64,000 nucleotides of DNA from CAWCUU01 sp963798855 (GTDB lineage: Bacteria; Gemmatimonadota; Gemmatimonadetes; Longimicrobiales; RSA9), in contig CAWCUU010000003.1 in assembly GCA_963798855.1 (NCBI GenBank), forward strand, positions 62,001-126,000, written 5' to 3'. Position numbers and translations under genes: made by a program. Shown piece after piece: positions 42,501-50,749 of this stretch (position 1 is its first letter; the number at the start of each line of letters is the position of its first letter). The notes beneath the pieces are model-generated. The model had not been told where the DNA came from, searched no databases, and worked only from the letters and a program-made list of their open reading frames with translations.

Positions 42501-42824
42501 CACGAGGTGCGTGACCGCTACGGACAGCCCCCCACGGAGGTGCAGCGCCTGCTCGCCACGTCGCGCCTGCGGCTCCTCGGTCAACGGCTCGGCGTCGAGC
42601 GCATCCTGATCCGCGCCGACTCGGCGCGCCTCAACTTCCGCGAGGGCGTGGTCCCGCGCCTCGCCTCGCTGCAGGGCGCTTTCCGGGACCGCCAGCTCGA
42701 CGTCGAGGTCCGCCGCACCGCACCCCTCTCGCTCGTCCTCCGTCGCTACGGCGCCGAGCCGCTCGAGGATCTGCTCGCGCAGGCGCTGGAGATTCTCGAC
42801 GTCAAGCAGGCTCGCGCGGCGTGA
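39519..42824 (+). CDS. mfd: Transcription-repair coupling factor (Mfd)
   Basis: Mfd releases RNA polymerase stalled at lesions and recruits UvrA. The 1101-residue protein is close to the family's usual 1150. The RNA polymerase-interaction region has LRPGDYVVHLDHGIGRFRGL. The helicase motor has CGDVGYGKTEVAIRAA (motif I), VVDEEQRFGVKQKERLK (motif II, DEEQ) and MTATPIPRTLHMAL (motif III). TTG at 39519 is the longest start; an in-frame ATG at 39546 is possible. It follows the BatA-like gene by 3 bases. A short hairpin (42828-42853) lies just after its stop. Confidence 0.96.
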   Translation: MSHPRLIEAMRRQPPMEALLERLPGGGESLELAGLHGSSRSLLVATLAHVRPNRLWVVVAPTPTAAEVIEADLQTLITTEAVALYPQREALPYEAAEPHVEVGGMRVEALEAVLAGRARVLVSTVRALQERSDVPAELAELRLTLREGDTIRPKDLADRLVEMGFEGVPLVEGVGEFALRGGILDAFGFGSPDPVRIEFWGDEIVSLRRFDILDQRSTGEVERVDLLPVDLRAPAAAGRTARRSILELLPADSLLVGLQPEAMHTELDRTWKEVHHLHDAAVRRGDPAQAPASLFLEPHDARRRIEAFGRLEVSAHGQGDVRFDVRPPEPVERDMERLDGLLRAGAARAEQTLILCDNAGQLERLEELLGGAAAIPPGTQLAIGAVSEGFVLDGAEPPFRVLTDHEIFQRARRLRRGRRFRGAVALESLSQLRPGDYVVHLDHGIGRFRGLERVLVGEEEIEALAIEYAGGEVLRLPVYRLDLIERWVSDQEGSEAPKVHKIGGRTWKRIRRRTEEAIRALAAELVELYARRQMAEGFAYSPDGRWQKEMESSFLYEDTPDQRQATIDVKRDMESRRPMDRLICGDVGYGKTEVAIRAAFKAVQDGRQVAVLAPTTILVEQHWRTFSERLADYPVRVESLSRFRTTAEQHAVLAGLAGGEVDIVVGTHRLLQRDVVIPNLGLLVVDEEQRFGVKQKERLKELKKDLDVLSMTATPIPRTLHMALSDLRDLTLIQTPPRDRMPVITHVLPWSDEVLEDAIRREIDRGGQVFFVHNRVQSIDPIAERVTRLVPDVDIGIAHGQMPAHELDTVMGRFVAGDVKVLVTTAIVENGLDVPSANTLIVHQADNFGLAQLYQLRGRVGRSHHRAYCYLVVPEGVTEEAERRLRILEHFTALGSGYAIAIKDLELRGAGNLLGAEQSGFVHAVGLDTYTRLLEDTIARLKGEKPDARWGPPEVALDGAAYLPDAYIADPAQKLHLYRRLSRIEEIGQLHALAHEVRDRYGQPPTEVQRLLATSRLRLLGQRLGVERILIRADSARLNFREGVVPRLASLQGAFRDRQLDVEVRRTAPLSLVLRRYGAEPLEDLLAQALEILDVKQARAA

Positions 42825-42827
42825 GAG

Positions 42828-42853
42828 GTGTGAAGGTCCCTCCCACTTCACAC
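42828..42853 (+). terminator. Perfect 8-bp hairpin downstream of mfd, weak terminator candidate
   Basis: GTGTGAAG (42828-42835) pairs with CTTCACAC (42846-42853) around a 10-base loop. No T-run follows, so it is not a standard rho-independent terminator. It may stabilise the mfd mRNA end or act only with Rho. Confidence 0.4.
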
Positions 42854-42875
42854 TTCAGGGATCCCGGACTACTTT
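42847..42875 (+). promoter_or_regulatory. Candidate promoter upstream of the PpiC lipoprotein gene: TTCACA, 17 bp, TACTTT
   Basis: TTCACA (42847-42852) and TACTTT (42870-42875) are separated by 17 bases, 63 bases before the ATG at 42939. Both elements are less standard than those at guaB or nifU. The -35 overlaps the right arm of the mfd hairpin. Confidence 0.4.
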
Positions 42876-42938
42876 GCGGGGTTTGCATCTCGACGATCGA
42901 CTACCGCGCCGACGCGTGCGGAAGAGTCCACAACGGAA

Positions 42939-44417
42939 ATGACAGGCATGTTCAAGAAAATCGCGACGATCGCGCTGGCCGGCTCCGTCATCCTCGGCGC
43001 GTGTGACCGCTTCCGCGACGCCATGACGTCGCACACCGACGTGGTGGCGCGGGCCGGGGGGAACGATCTGAAGGTGGAGGATGCGGCCTCGCTGATCGCG
43101 CCGAATCCGCGGCTGCCGGCCCAGCCCGGGGTGGTGGAGGCGGTCGCGAACCTGTGGGTCGACTACACGCTTCTGGCGAAGGCTGCAGCGCAGGATTCGA
43201 CGCTGTCGCAGGTCGATCTCGCCTCGGTCGTGCGGCCGGAGATGGAGAACGAGATCATCTACAAGCTGCGCGACAAGGTCGTCCAGCCCGACACCACGAT
43301 CAGCGAGGACGAGCTCCGGAAGCTGTACGAGAAGGACCAGCCCGATGTCTCCGTGCACGCGCGGCACATTCTGATCCGAGTGAACGCGAACGATCCGCAG
43401 GCGAAGAAGGACTCGGCGCGGGCGCTCGCCGAATCGCTGCGCAAGCGGGCCGTAGCGGGCGAGGATTTCGCGGAGCTGGCGGAGAAGTACAGCGAGGATC
43501 CAGGCAGCGCGAAAAACGGGGGCGATCTCGGGTTCTTTCCGCGCGGCCAGATGGTCGGCCCGTTCGAGGACGCCGCCTTCAAGCTGAAGCCGGGCGAGAT
43601 CAGCGACGTCGTCGAGACGCCGTTCGGCTACCACGTCATCAAGGTTGAAGAGCGACGCGCCCCGAAGTTCGAGGACAACGAGGCCCGCTTCCGCTCGCAG
43701 CTCGTCCAGCAGAGGACGGGAGAGGCCGAGAAGAAGTACATCGACGACCTCACGAGCGAGCGGCACATCGAGATCCAGGATGGCTCCTATGACGTCGCGC
43801 GGGAGCTGGCCAAGACCCCGGAAATGGCGCTGAGCGGTCGTTCTGCATCGAGAGCGCTGGTGAAGTACGACGGCGGCGGGCTGACGGCGACGGAGTTCGA
43901 GGATTTCATGCGGCGCCTCGCGCCGGGGCAGCGCACGCCCTACACGACGGCGTCGGACGATCAGCTCGAGCCCGTGCTCAAGGGCCTGGCTACACAGGAG
44001 CTGCTCGTGCAGGAGGCGAAGAAGCAGGGCTTCGACATCGACAAGGCGGCGCAGGACTCGATGGCTCGCGAGGTGCGCGGCCGACTGGTGCAGGCCGTTT
44101 CGACGATCGGCCTGAACGAGATCAAGCCGCAGAACGGAGAGTCGCAGGCGCAGGCGATCGATCGCCGCGTCACCTCGCTGGTGCAGGCGGTGGTGCGTGG
44201 CGAGGCACAGCTGCTCCCGCTCGGACCGATCGCGTACTCGCTGCGCCAGCAGTCCAAGGCCGACGTCTTCGATCGGACGTTCCCGCAGGTGGTCGAGCGG
44301 ATCGAGGCGATCCGCTCCGAACAGGCGCCCGACAGCGGGGCGGCGCTCGGTGCGCCGGACACCTCGTCGGCCGGCACGCAGTCCGCACCGGCCGCGCCCG
44401 ATTCCGGCGGTAGTTGA
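42939..44417 (+). CDS. Parvulin-type peptidyl-prolyl isomerase lipoprotein
   Basis: A 492-residue SurA/PrsA-like chaperone. The N-terminus VILGACDRF is a lipobox with Asp after Cys, a residue that in E. coli keeps lipoproteins in the inner membrane. The parvulin domain (residues 135-235) contains HARHILIRV, then NGGDLGFFPRGQM and ETPFGYHVIKVEER. N- and C-terminal helical parts resemble the SurA chaperone core. The family assists folding of exported and outer membrane proteins. A second parvulin gene follows 80 bases later, so the two are likely cotranscribed partners. Confidence 0.9.
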   Translation: MTGMFKKIATIALAGSVILGACDRFRDAMTSHTDVVARAGGNDLKVEDAASLIAPNPRLPAQPGVVEAVANLWVDYTLLAKAAAQDSTLSQVDLASVVRPEMENEIIYKLRDKVVQPDTTISEDELRKLYEKDQPDVSVHARHILIRVNANDPQAKKDSARALAESLRKRAVAGEDFAELAEKYSEDPGSAKNGGDLGFFPRGQMVGPFEDAAFKLKPGEISDVVETPFGYHVIKVEERRAPKFEDNEARFRSQLVQQRTGEAEKKYIDDLTSERHIEIQDGSYDVARELAKTPEMALSGRSASRALVKYDGGGLTATEFEDFMRRLAPGQRTPYTTASDDQLEPVLKGLATQELLVQEAKKQGFDIDKAAQDSMAREVRGRLVQAVSTIGLNEIKPQNGESQAQAIDRRVTSLVQAVVRGEAQLLPLGPIAYSLRQQSKADVFDRTFPQVVERIEAIRSEQAPDSGAALGAPDTSSAGTQSAPAAPDSGGS

Positions 44418-44497
44418 GCCGGCTCGGCGAGCGGAACCCGCTCCGCGGCAGGGGATATTACAGCGAGGCCGGCGCGCGCGTCGGCCTCGCACCTTTC

Positions 44498-45841
44498 ATG
44501 TCCAGGATCCGCAAGGCGATGCAAGCATCAACGCAGCTTCGAATCAGGGCCTCCATCGCGGGGCTCTCGCTCGTCCTCGCCGCCGCACCAGCGGCCGCGC
44601 AGCAGCCGATGATCACCGGCACCGGGCCCGAGGTCATCGACAAGATCCTGGCGGTGGTCGGCGACAGCGTCATCACGCAGACGGAGCTCCAGGAGGCGGT
44701 GCTGCAGGAGCTGGCCGCGGGTCCGCCGCCGCAGGACACGGCGAAGCTGCGGGAGGACCTGCTCAAGCAGAAGGTCGATGAGCTCGTGCTGCTGCAGGCG
44801 GCCGCGGCCGATTCGATCGAGGCTCCGGCCGACCAGGTGGACGCGGCCGTCCAGCGCGACATCGCGCAGCGCCAGCAAGCGTTCGGAGGAGCGCAGGCCA
44901 TGCAGGAGGCGCTGCAGCGGCAGGGCATGACGCTGGACGAGTTCCGCGAGCTTCTGCGAGCGCAGTGGAAGCGCAACCTCGTGATCCAGACCTACCTCCA
45001 GAGACAGCAGCAAACCCGCAATCCGCCCCCGGTCACGGAAGAGCAGATCCGCTCGTACTTCGAGGAGCACAAGGGTGAGCTGGCGAAGAAGCCGGCGACG
45101 ATCACCTTCCGCCAGGTCGTCGTGGCGCCGCAGCCCAGCGACAGCGCCAGGGCCGCGGCGTTCAAGGAAGCGACGAAGGTGCTGGATGAGCTGCGCAAGG
45201 GCGCCGACTTCGCAACGCTGGCGAAGCGCTATTCGGACGATCCGTCGACGAAGGACCAGGGTGGTGACCTCGGCTGGTCGCGCCGCGGCCAGTTCGTCGA
45301 GGCGTTCGAGGACGCCGCCTATTCGTTGCCGCCGGGCGCGGTCAGCAACATCGTCGAGACGCCTTACGGCCTGCACATCATCAAGGTCGAGAAGGTGCGC
45401 GGCCCCGAGCGCCAGGTCCGCCACATCCTGATCCAGCCGGAGCGCAAGCCGGAGGACGTGCAGCGAGCGAAGGACCTCGCCGAGCGGCTCGCGCAGGAGC
45501 TCCGCGCCGGAGCCGACATCGACTCGATGATCTCGAAATACAGCGACCCATCCGAGCAGTCCCGCGTCGGGCCGTTCGAGCTGGACAAGCTGCCGCCGCC
45601 CTACGACCAGGCCCTCGCGAACGCCGCCACCGGCGAGATCGTCGGACCGATCGAGCTCGGCGCGAGCAGCCAGTCGCCCACGAAGTTCGCGGTGGTCAGA
45701 GTCACCGCCACCTCGCCGGCCGGCGACTACACGGTGGAGGATCTGCGCTCGCAGATCCGTCAGCGACTCGAGAACGACAAGCTGACGACCGAGATCATCG
45801 ACGACCTGAGAGCGAAGACGTACATCGACGTCCGCCACTGA
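44498..45841 (+). CDS. surA: SurA-like peptidyl-prolyl isomerase
   Basis: A 447-residue periplasmic chaperone. A signal peptide ends near PAAAQQ. The SurA N-terminal core (VIDKILAVVGDSVITQTELQ) is followed by two parvulin segments. The first contains SDDPSTKDQGGDLGWSRRGQ and ETPYGLHIIKVE. The second (VRHILIQPERKPEDVQRA) is degenerate, lacking the GGDLG loop. ATG at 44498 gives a normal signal peptide; an ATG at 44519 is also possible. It precedes pdxA by 34 bases, as surA and pdxA are neighbours in E. coli, which supports the name. Confidence 0.9.
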   Translation: MSRIRKAMQASTQLRIRASIAGLSLVLAAAPAAAQQPMITGTGPEVIDKILAVVGDSVITQTELQEAVLQELAAGPPPQDTAKLREDLLKQKVDELVLLQAAAADSIEAPADQVDAAVQRDIAQRQQAFGGAQAMQEALQRQGMTLDEFRELLRAQWKRNLVIQTYLQRQQQTRNPPPVTEEQIRSYFEEHKGELAKKPATITFRQVVVAPQPSDSARAAAFKEATKVLDELRKGADFATLAKRYSDDPSTKDQGGDLGWSRRGQFVEAFEDAAYSLPPGAVSNIVETPYGLHIIKVEKVRGPERQVRHILIQPERKPEDVQRAKDLAERLAQELRAGADIDSMISKYSDPSEQSRVGPFELDKLPPPYDQALANAATGEIVGPIELGASSQSPTKFAVVRVTATSPAGDYTVEDLRSQIRQRLENDKLTTEIIDDLRAKTYIDVRH

Positions 45842-45875
45842 GCATGGGGCGCGCACGGATTCCCGGCGGGGCCGA

Positions 45876-46841
45876 ATGAGCGCCGTACCCGTTCTCGCCG
45901 TCACGCTCGGCGACCCGCGCGGGATCGGTCCCGAGGTCGCCGCCGCGGCCGTCCGCGCGCTTGGAGGCGACGAAGGAATCCGCCTGATCATCGTCGGGCC
46001 CGAGGGCACCCTCGCCGACGATGTCGCCGGTGACCGGATCACGCTCGGCTACTGGAGCTCCGACGGGGGGGAGGAAGAGGCGGGGCGACTCGCCGGAATG
46101 GCCATCGAGAAAGCCGCCCACCTGGCGCTCCAGGGCGAGGTCGCTGGCGTCGTCACCGCCCCCATAGACAAGCACGCGCTCCGCCTCGCCGGGTACGCGT
46201 TCCCGGGACACACCGAGATGCTCGCGGCGCTGGCCGGGCTCGAGAGGGTCGGCATGCTGATGGCGGCCGAGCAGACCGCGCTCGGCGGGCCACTCCGCGT
46301 GCTGCTGGCCACGACCCACCTGCCTCTGCGCGCCGTGCCGGAGGCGGTCACCGGCGACCTGATCCTGGGCCAGACGCGCCTCCTCCACGAAAGCCTTCGT
46401 CTCGGCTGGAGCATCGAGCACCCACGCCTTGCGCTGTGCGCGCTCAACCCTCACGCTTCCGATGGCGGTCTGTTCGGGAGCGAGGAGGCGGACGTGCTCG
46501 TGCCCGCAGCGCAGACCTTGCGATCGGCCGGGATCGACCTCGCCGGGCCGCTGCCGGCCGACACGGTGTTCCTCCGTGCGGCCCGTGGCGAGTTCGATGC
46601 CGTCATCGCGCCCTACCATGATGTGGGTATGGCCGCCTTCAAGACCGTGGCGTTCGGCCGCGGCGTCAACGTCACTCTCGGGCTGCCGTTCGTACGCACA
46701 TCGCCGGACCACGGCACGGCGCTCGACATCGCCGGCCAGGGCAGTGCCGATGCGGCATCGATGATCGAGGCCACCCGCCTCGCGCAGCGGCTGGTCGCCG
46801 CCCGGGCCGGCGCCAGCGGAGCCACCGCATCCGCTCCATGA
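45876..46841 (+). CDS. pdxA: 4-hydroxythreonine-4-phosphate dehydrogenase
   Basis: PdxA oxidises 4-hydroxythreonine-4-phosphate in the DXP-independent part of vitamin B6 synthesis. The 321-residue protein has the family length. TLGDPRGIGPEVAAAA near the start, PIDKHALRLAGYAFPGHTEM near residue 90, ALNPHASDGGLFGSEE near 190 and SPDHGTALDIAGQG near 275 include the metal-binding His residues. The gene is 34 bases after surA and overlaps ftsE by 4 bases. Confidence 0.95.
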   Translation: MSAVPVLAVTLGDPRGIGPEVAAAAVRALGGDEGIRLIIVGPEGTLADDVAGDRITLGYWSSDGGEEEAGRLAGMAIEKAAHLALQGEVAGVVTAPIDKHALRLAGYAFPGHTEMLAALAGLERVGMLMAAEQTALGGPLRVLLATTHLPLRAVPEAVTGDLILGQTRLLHESLRLGWSIEHPRLALCALNPHASDGGLFGSEEADVLVPAAQTLRSAGIDLAGPLPADTVFLRAARGEFDAVIAPYHDVGMAAFKTVAFGRGVNVTLGLPFVRTSPDHGTALDIAGQGSADAASMIEATRLAQRLVAARAGASGATASAP

Positions 46842-47512
46842 TCCGCTTCGACCACGTCTTCAAGGAGTACCCGCGGTCGGGCCTGGCACTGAGCGATGTC
46901 ACGTTCTCGCTGACGAAAGGCGAATTCTGCTTCCTGACCGGGCACAGTGGCGCCGGGAAGTCCACCGTGCTGCGACTGATCCACATGGAGGAGCGCCCGA
47001 CGCGGGGCGAGATCCGCGTGGGCGGCCACGATGCGCGCACCATCCGGCCGCGTGACATCGCGATCCTTCGCCGCAAAGTGGGCTTCGTCTTCCAGGACTT
47101 CCGTCTTCTCCCGGACCGCACGGCGAGCGAGAACGTCGCGTTCGCGCTGGAGGTGACCGGCGCCCGACGGAACGTCGTGCGCACGAAGGTGCAGCGCCTG
47201 CTCGCACGGGTCGGGCTCGCGGCGAAGTCGCAGGCTCTGCCCACGGAGCTGTCCGGCGGTGAGCAGCAGCGCGTGGCGATCGCGCGCGGCCTGGCGAACG
47301 ACCCCGTATTGCTTCTCGCGGACGAGCCGACCGGAAACCTCGACCTGCGTGCGACGCGGGGGATATTGGAGTTGTTTCGCGACATCAACGCCGCCGGCAC
47401 CGCGGTGCTGATGGCCACCCACGATCTCGATCTGATGCGGACGTTTGCGGCCCGTCGCACGATCGAGCTCGACAACGGCCGCATCGTGTACGACTCCTCC
47501 CGGCAGGAGTAG
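46838..47512 (+). CDS. ftsE: Cell-division ABC ATPase FtsE
   Basis: The 224-residue ATPase partners with FtsX to drive septal peptidoglycan hydrolysis. Walker A is GHSGAGKST near residue 36, the signature is LSGGEQQRVAIARG, and Walker B is LLLADEPTGNLD. It overlaps the pdxA stop and is followed 8 bases later by ftsX. The three-gene run ftsE-ftsX-envC is a complete activator module. Confidence 0.95.
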   Translation: MIRFDHVFKEYPRSGLALSDVTFSLTKGEFCFLTGHSGAGKSTVLRLIHMEERPTRGEIRVGGHDARTIRPRDIAILRRKVGFVFQDFRLLPDRTASENVAFALEVTGARRNVVRTKVQRLLARVGLAAKSQALPTELSGGEQQRVAIARGLANDPVLLLADEPTGNLDLRATRGILELFRDINAAGTAVLMATHDLDLMRTFAARRTIELDNGRIVYDSSRQE

Positions 47513-47520
47513 GCGAGCGC

Positions 47521-48375
47521 ATGTACGCGATCCGCGAGGCACTGGCCGCGTTTCGCCGGACGCCTCTGATGACCGTGCTGTCCGCCACGATGATCGGGCT
47601 GTCGCTGCTCGTGGCCGGGCTCTTCGGCATCGTCGCCTACAATGTCCAGCGCGCGCTGCAACGCGTCGAGTCGCGCATCGAGATCATGGCGTACCTGCGC
47701 GACAGCGCCGACCCCGACGTCGTTCAGGTGCTGCAGCGCGACATCGCCTCCTTCCCCGAGGTCAGCGAGGTTCTCTACATCTCTCCCGATCAGGCGCTGG
47801 AGACCGCCCGCGCGGAGCTCGGGGAGCTGGGCCCCGTCTACGACGAGTTGGAGACGAACCCGTTGCCGGCTTCCCTCGACGTCCGGCTCCACGCCGGTCA
47901 GCGCGATGCCGCCGCGGTCCGGGCGATCGCCGAGCGGATCCGGGCTTTCCCCGCCGTCGAGGACGTCCTCTACGGCAACGACTGGCTCGACCGCGTCTAC
48001 CTGCTGCGCCGCATTGCGGGAGTGGCGACCCTCGTCCTCGGCATGGCCTTCGCCGCCGTCGCAATGCTGATCATCGGGGCCGCCGTGCGTATGGCGATCT
48101 TCGCCCGGCGGGAAGAGATCGTCGTGATGCGCCTGGTCGGCGCGACCGACGGCTACGTGCGCTCCCCATTTCTGATCGAGGGGATGATCACGGGGCTGCT
48201 CGGCGGCGCGCTGGCGCTCGCTCTCACGTTCGGAGTCTACACGCTGCTCTCCCGGCTCGAGTTTCGCCTCGAATGGATCCCGCTCGAATGGGTGATCGGC
48301 GGCCTCGCGGCCGGGACGGTCTTCGGCATCCTGGCCAGTGCGATCTCCGTACGCCGGCACCTGCGGGAGGTCTGA
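47521..48375 (+). CDS. ftsX: Cell-division membrane protein FtsX
   Basis: A 284-residue four-helix membrane protein. The N-terminal helix (AFRRTPLMTVLSATMIGL) is followed by a periplasmic domain with the SVALF-type pattern VEDVLYGNDWLDRVYLL, then three C-terminal helices with IGAAVRMAIFARREEI, the conserved cytoplasmic loop that contacts FtsE. The periplasmic loop is the site that would engage the EnvC-like activator encoded next. It is 8 bases from ftsE and 2 from envC. Confidence 0.95.
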   Translation: MYAIREALAAFRRTPLMTVLSATMIGLSLLVAGLFGIVAYNVQRALQRVESRIEIMAYLRDSADPDVVQVLQRDIASFPEVSEVLYISPDQALETARAELGELGPVYDELETNPLPASLDVRLHAGQRDAAAVRAIAERIRAFPAVEDVLYGNDWLDRVYLLRRIAGVATLVLGMAFAAVAMLIIGAAVRMAIFARREEIVVMRLVGATDGYVRSPFLIEGMITGLLGGALALALTFGVYTLLSRLEFRLEWIPLEWVIGGLAAGTVFGILASAISVRRHLREV

Positions 48376-48377
48376 GC

Positions 48378-49583
48378 GTGAGAGCCCGACTGCTGCTCGC
48401 GCTGCTCGCGCTCCTGTTCGCTGTACCCGCCGTCGCGCAGGACACGCTCCGGCAGGAGCTGCGCGACAGCCGCCTGAGGCTGGAACAGATCCGGCGCGAG
48501 CGCGAGCAGCTGCAGCAGGAGATGCAGCAGCTCCAGACGCACGTGAAGGACGCATCCGGCGAGCTGGCAAACATCGAGCGCCAGGTCTCGACGTCGACGC
48601 GGGCGCTGCAGGAGCTCGACTTCCAGGCCGGCACGACGCAGGCGAGCATCGACGCCGTCACCGCGGAGCTGCTGCGCTCGCGGGATCTGCTCGCAGAGCG
48701 GACCGCCATGCTGAACCGCAGGCTTCGCAGGATCTACGAGCAGGGACCGATGCACTCTCTGCGGGTGCTGCTCGGGGCACGGTCGTTCGGAGAGCTCCTG
48801 AACCGGTACAAGTACCTGCACCTCATCGCCCTGCACGATCGCGTACTGGTTACCGAGATCCGTCGACTCGAAGCGGAGCTCAGCGCGCAGGAGCGCGTGC
48901 TGAGTCAGCGGCACGACGAGCTCGAGCAGGTGCGCGCGGAGAAGCAGGACGAGGTGGTACGGCTCCAGCAATTGGAGTCGCGGCACCAGCGTACGCTGTC
49001 GGCGTATCGCTCTCGGCAGAAGAAGGCGGCCGGACGGCTGGACGCGCTCGAGCGGGACGCCCGCCGATTGACCGACCTGGTCGCGGACCTGGAGCGCCGC
49101 CGCAAGGAGGAGGAGCGGCGCCGCGCGGTCGCCGGGCGGCCGGCGGAGAGCGGAACGATTACGACGCGGGACCTGGGCAGCCTTCGCTGGCCCGTGCAGG
49201 GTCGAGTGCTCTATCGTTTCGGTCCGGAGCGAAAGCCGAACGGGGTCGTGCTCCGCTGGAACGGGATCGGCATCGGCGCCGACGTCGGGTCGCCGGTGAA
49301 GGTGGTCGAGGCCGGCACGGTCGTCCTCGCCGGCCCGTTCGAAGGCTACGGTCCGTCCGTCATGGTGAGCCACGGCGGCGGTTACTATACCCTCTACCTC
49401 TATCTGGATGCGGTGCGGGTGACCCAGGGGCAGCATGTCGGCGCCGGCGATATCATCGGGACGGTGGGCGGAGCACGCACGCCGGAAGGCCCACACGTGG
49501 AGTTCCAGGTCCGGGCGCCAGTGAACGGCGCACCCGTCGCGGTCGACCCGCTCAGCTGGCTGCGCCGGGGCGAGGGCTCGTGA
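48378..49583 (+). CDS. envC: EnvC-like murein hydrolase activator with degenerate LytM domain
   Basis: A 401-residue secreted protein. A signal peptide (cleavage after AVAQ) precedes a long coiled coil (residues 20-260), and a C-terminal LytM/M23 fold occupies residues 265-390. The catalytic zinc ligands of an active M23 peptidase are not preserved: NGIGIGADVG stands where HxxxD is expected, and GPHVEFQVR where HxH is expected. It therefore should activate an amidase, as EnvC does, rather than cut peptidoglycan itself. GTG at 48378 is 8 bases after GGGAGG. The stop overlaps the HolB GTG. Confidence 0.88.
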   Translation: MRARLLLALLALLFAVPAVAQDTLRQELRDSRLRLEQIRREREQLQQEMQQLQTHVKDASGELANIERQVSTSTRALQELDFQAGTTQASIDAVTAELLRSRDLLAERTAMLNRRLRRIYEQGPMHSLRVLLGARSFGELLNRYKYLHLIALHDRVLVTEIRRLEAELSAQERVLSQRHDELEQVRAEKQDEVVRLQQLESRHQRTLSAYRSRQKKAAGRLDALERDARRLTDLVADLERRRKEEERRRAVAGRPAESGTITTRDLGSLRWPVQGRVLYRFGPERKPNGVVLRWNGIGIGADVGSPVKVVEAGTVVLAGPFEGYGPSVMVSHGGGYYTLYLYLDAVRVTQGQHVGAGDIIGTVGGARTPEGPHVEFQVRAPVNGAPVAVDPLSWLRRGEGS

Positions 49584-50749
49584 GCGGGCTGCCACCCGTA
49601 CAGGGGCACGAAGAGACCCGCGTCGCGCTCGCCCGCGCCGTCGAGCGGGGCCGGCTTCCGGGTTCGATCCTGATCTACGGACCGACCGGGGTCGGGCGGC
49701 AGCGGCTCGGTCTCTGGCTCGCGCAGCTGCTCCTCTGCGAGGCTCCGGACGGCGGGCCCTGCGGTGTGTGCCGAGGCTGCCGTCTGACCCAGAAGCTCGA
49801 GCACCCCGACCTGCACTGGTTCTTTCCCCTTCCCCGTCCGCGCGGCACCAGCGGCCCGGAGAAGCTGCTGGAGGCACTGGAGGACGCACGCGCTGCGGAG
49901 CTCCAGGTTCGCCGGGAGAACCCGCTCCGGCAGACAGTGCGCGGAGAACCCGTCGGACTCTACCTGGCGCAGGTACACGCGCTGCGCCGCCGTGCGGGGG
50001 CGCGGCCGGCAATGGGGCGCCGCCGCGTCTTCCTCATCGGCGACGCGGAGCTGCTCGTGCCCCAGGAGTCCAGCCCGGAGGCCGCCAACGCGCTGCTGAA
50101 GCTGTTGGAGGAGCCGCCCGACGACGCGGTCTTCATCCTGACGGCGACGGAGCCGGATTCGCTCCTCCCGACCATCCGATCTCGCCTGCTGCCGATCCGC
50201 CTCTCGCCCCTGCCCCTCGCCGAGGTGGCCGCGTTCCTCGTGGAGCACGCCGGTGCGGACGCAGCGGCCGCCGAGCGGGCGGCTCGACTGGCGCAGGGGT
50301 CGATCGGGCGGGCACTGGCGTTCCTGCCACAGGAAGACGGGGAGGAGGGACCGCTGGAGTCGCTGCGGCGTCAGGCGTGGCAGCTGCTCACCGCGGCCCT
50401 CGCCGAGGGACCCGTTCCCCGCCTCGCTGCGGCCCACGCCGAATCGCCTGCGGGCGCCCGCGGCGGATTCCGCGACGCGCTGGACTTCCTCGCGATCTGG
50501 TGTCGAGACCTCGCCGCCGTGGCCGAGAGATCGGAGGCGGAGGTCATCAACGCCGACGCCATCGAGTCGCTGCGCCGCATGGCGGCTCGCTACCCGGCCG
50601 CGGGGGCTGGAGCGCCGGCGGCGATCGCGCTCATCGAGCAGGCCCGCACTCTCGCCTCCGGGAACGTCAACCCGCAACTGACGCTGGCCTGGCTGCTCCG
50701 CCGGCTGGCCCGCGCACTGGACGGAATCATGACGGAGGTGGCTCCGTGA
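49580..50749 (+). CDS. holB: DNA polymerase III delta' subunit
   Basis: A 389-residue clamp-loader subunit. The P-loop-like IYGPTGVGRQRLGLWLAQLLL, zinc-binding CEAPDGGPCGVCRGC, and later NALLKLLEEPPDDAVFILTA and IRSRLLPIRL form the order of delta' rather than tau. In place of a Walker A Lys, GRQR occupies the phosphate position, which fits the ATPase-inactive delta' family. GTG at 49580 overlaps the envC stop, and its own stop overlaps moaC (GTGA), so expression is tied to the division genes. Confidence 0.93.
   Translation: MSGLPPVQGHEETRVALARAVERGRLPGSILIYGPTGVGRQRLGLWLAQLLLCEAPDGGPCGVCRGCRLTQKLEHPDLHWFFPLPRPRGTSGPEKLLEALEDARAAELQVRRENPLRQTVRGEPVGLYLAQVHALRRRAGARPAMGRRRVFLIGDAELLVPQESSPEAANALLKLLEEPPDDAVFILTATEPDSLLPTIRSRLLPIRLSPLPLAEVAAFLVEHAGADAAAAERAARLAQGSIGRALAFLPQEDGEEGPLESLRRQAWQLLTAALAEGPVPRLAAAHAESPAGARGGFRDALDFLAIWCRDLAAVAERSEAEVINADAIESLRRMAARYPAAGAGAPAAIALIEQARTLASGNVNPQLTLAWLLRRLARALDGIMTEVAP

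Noticed and set aside
42828..42853. Certain rho-independent terminator of mfd
   Set aside because: The hairpin is perfect but there is no T-run; kept only as a weak candidate.
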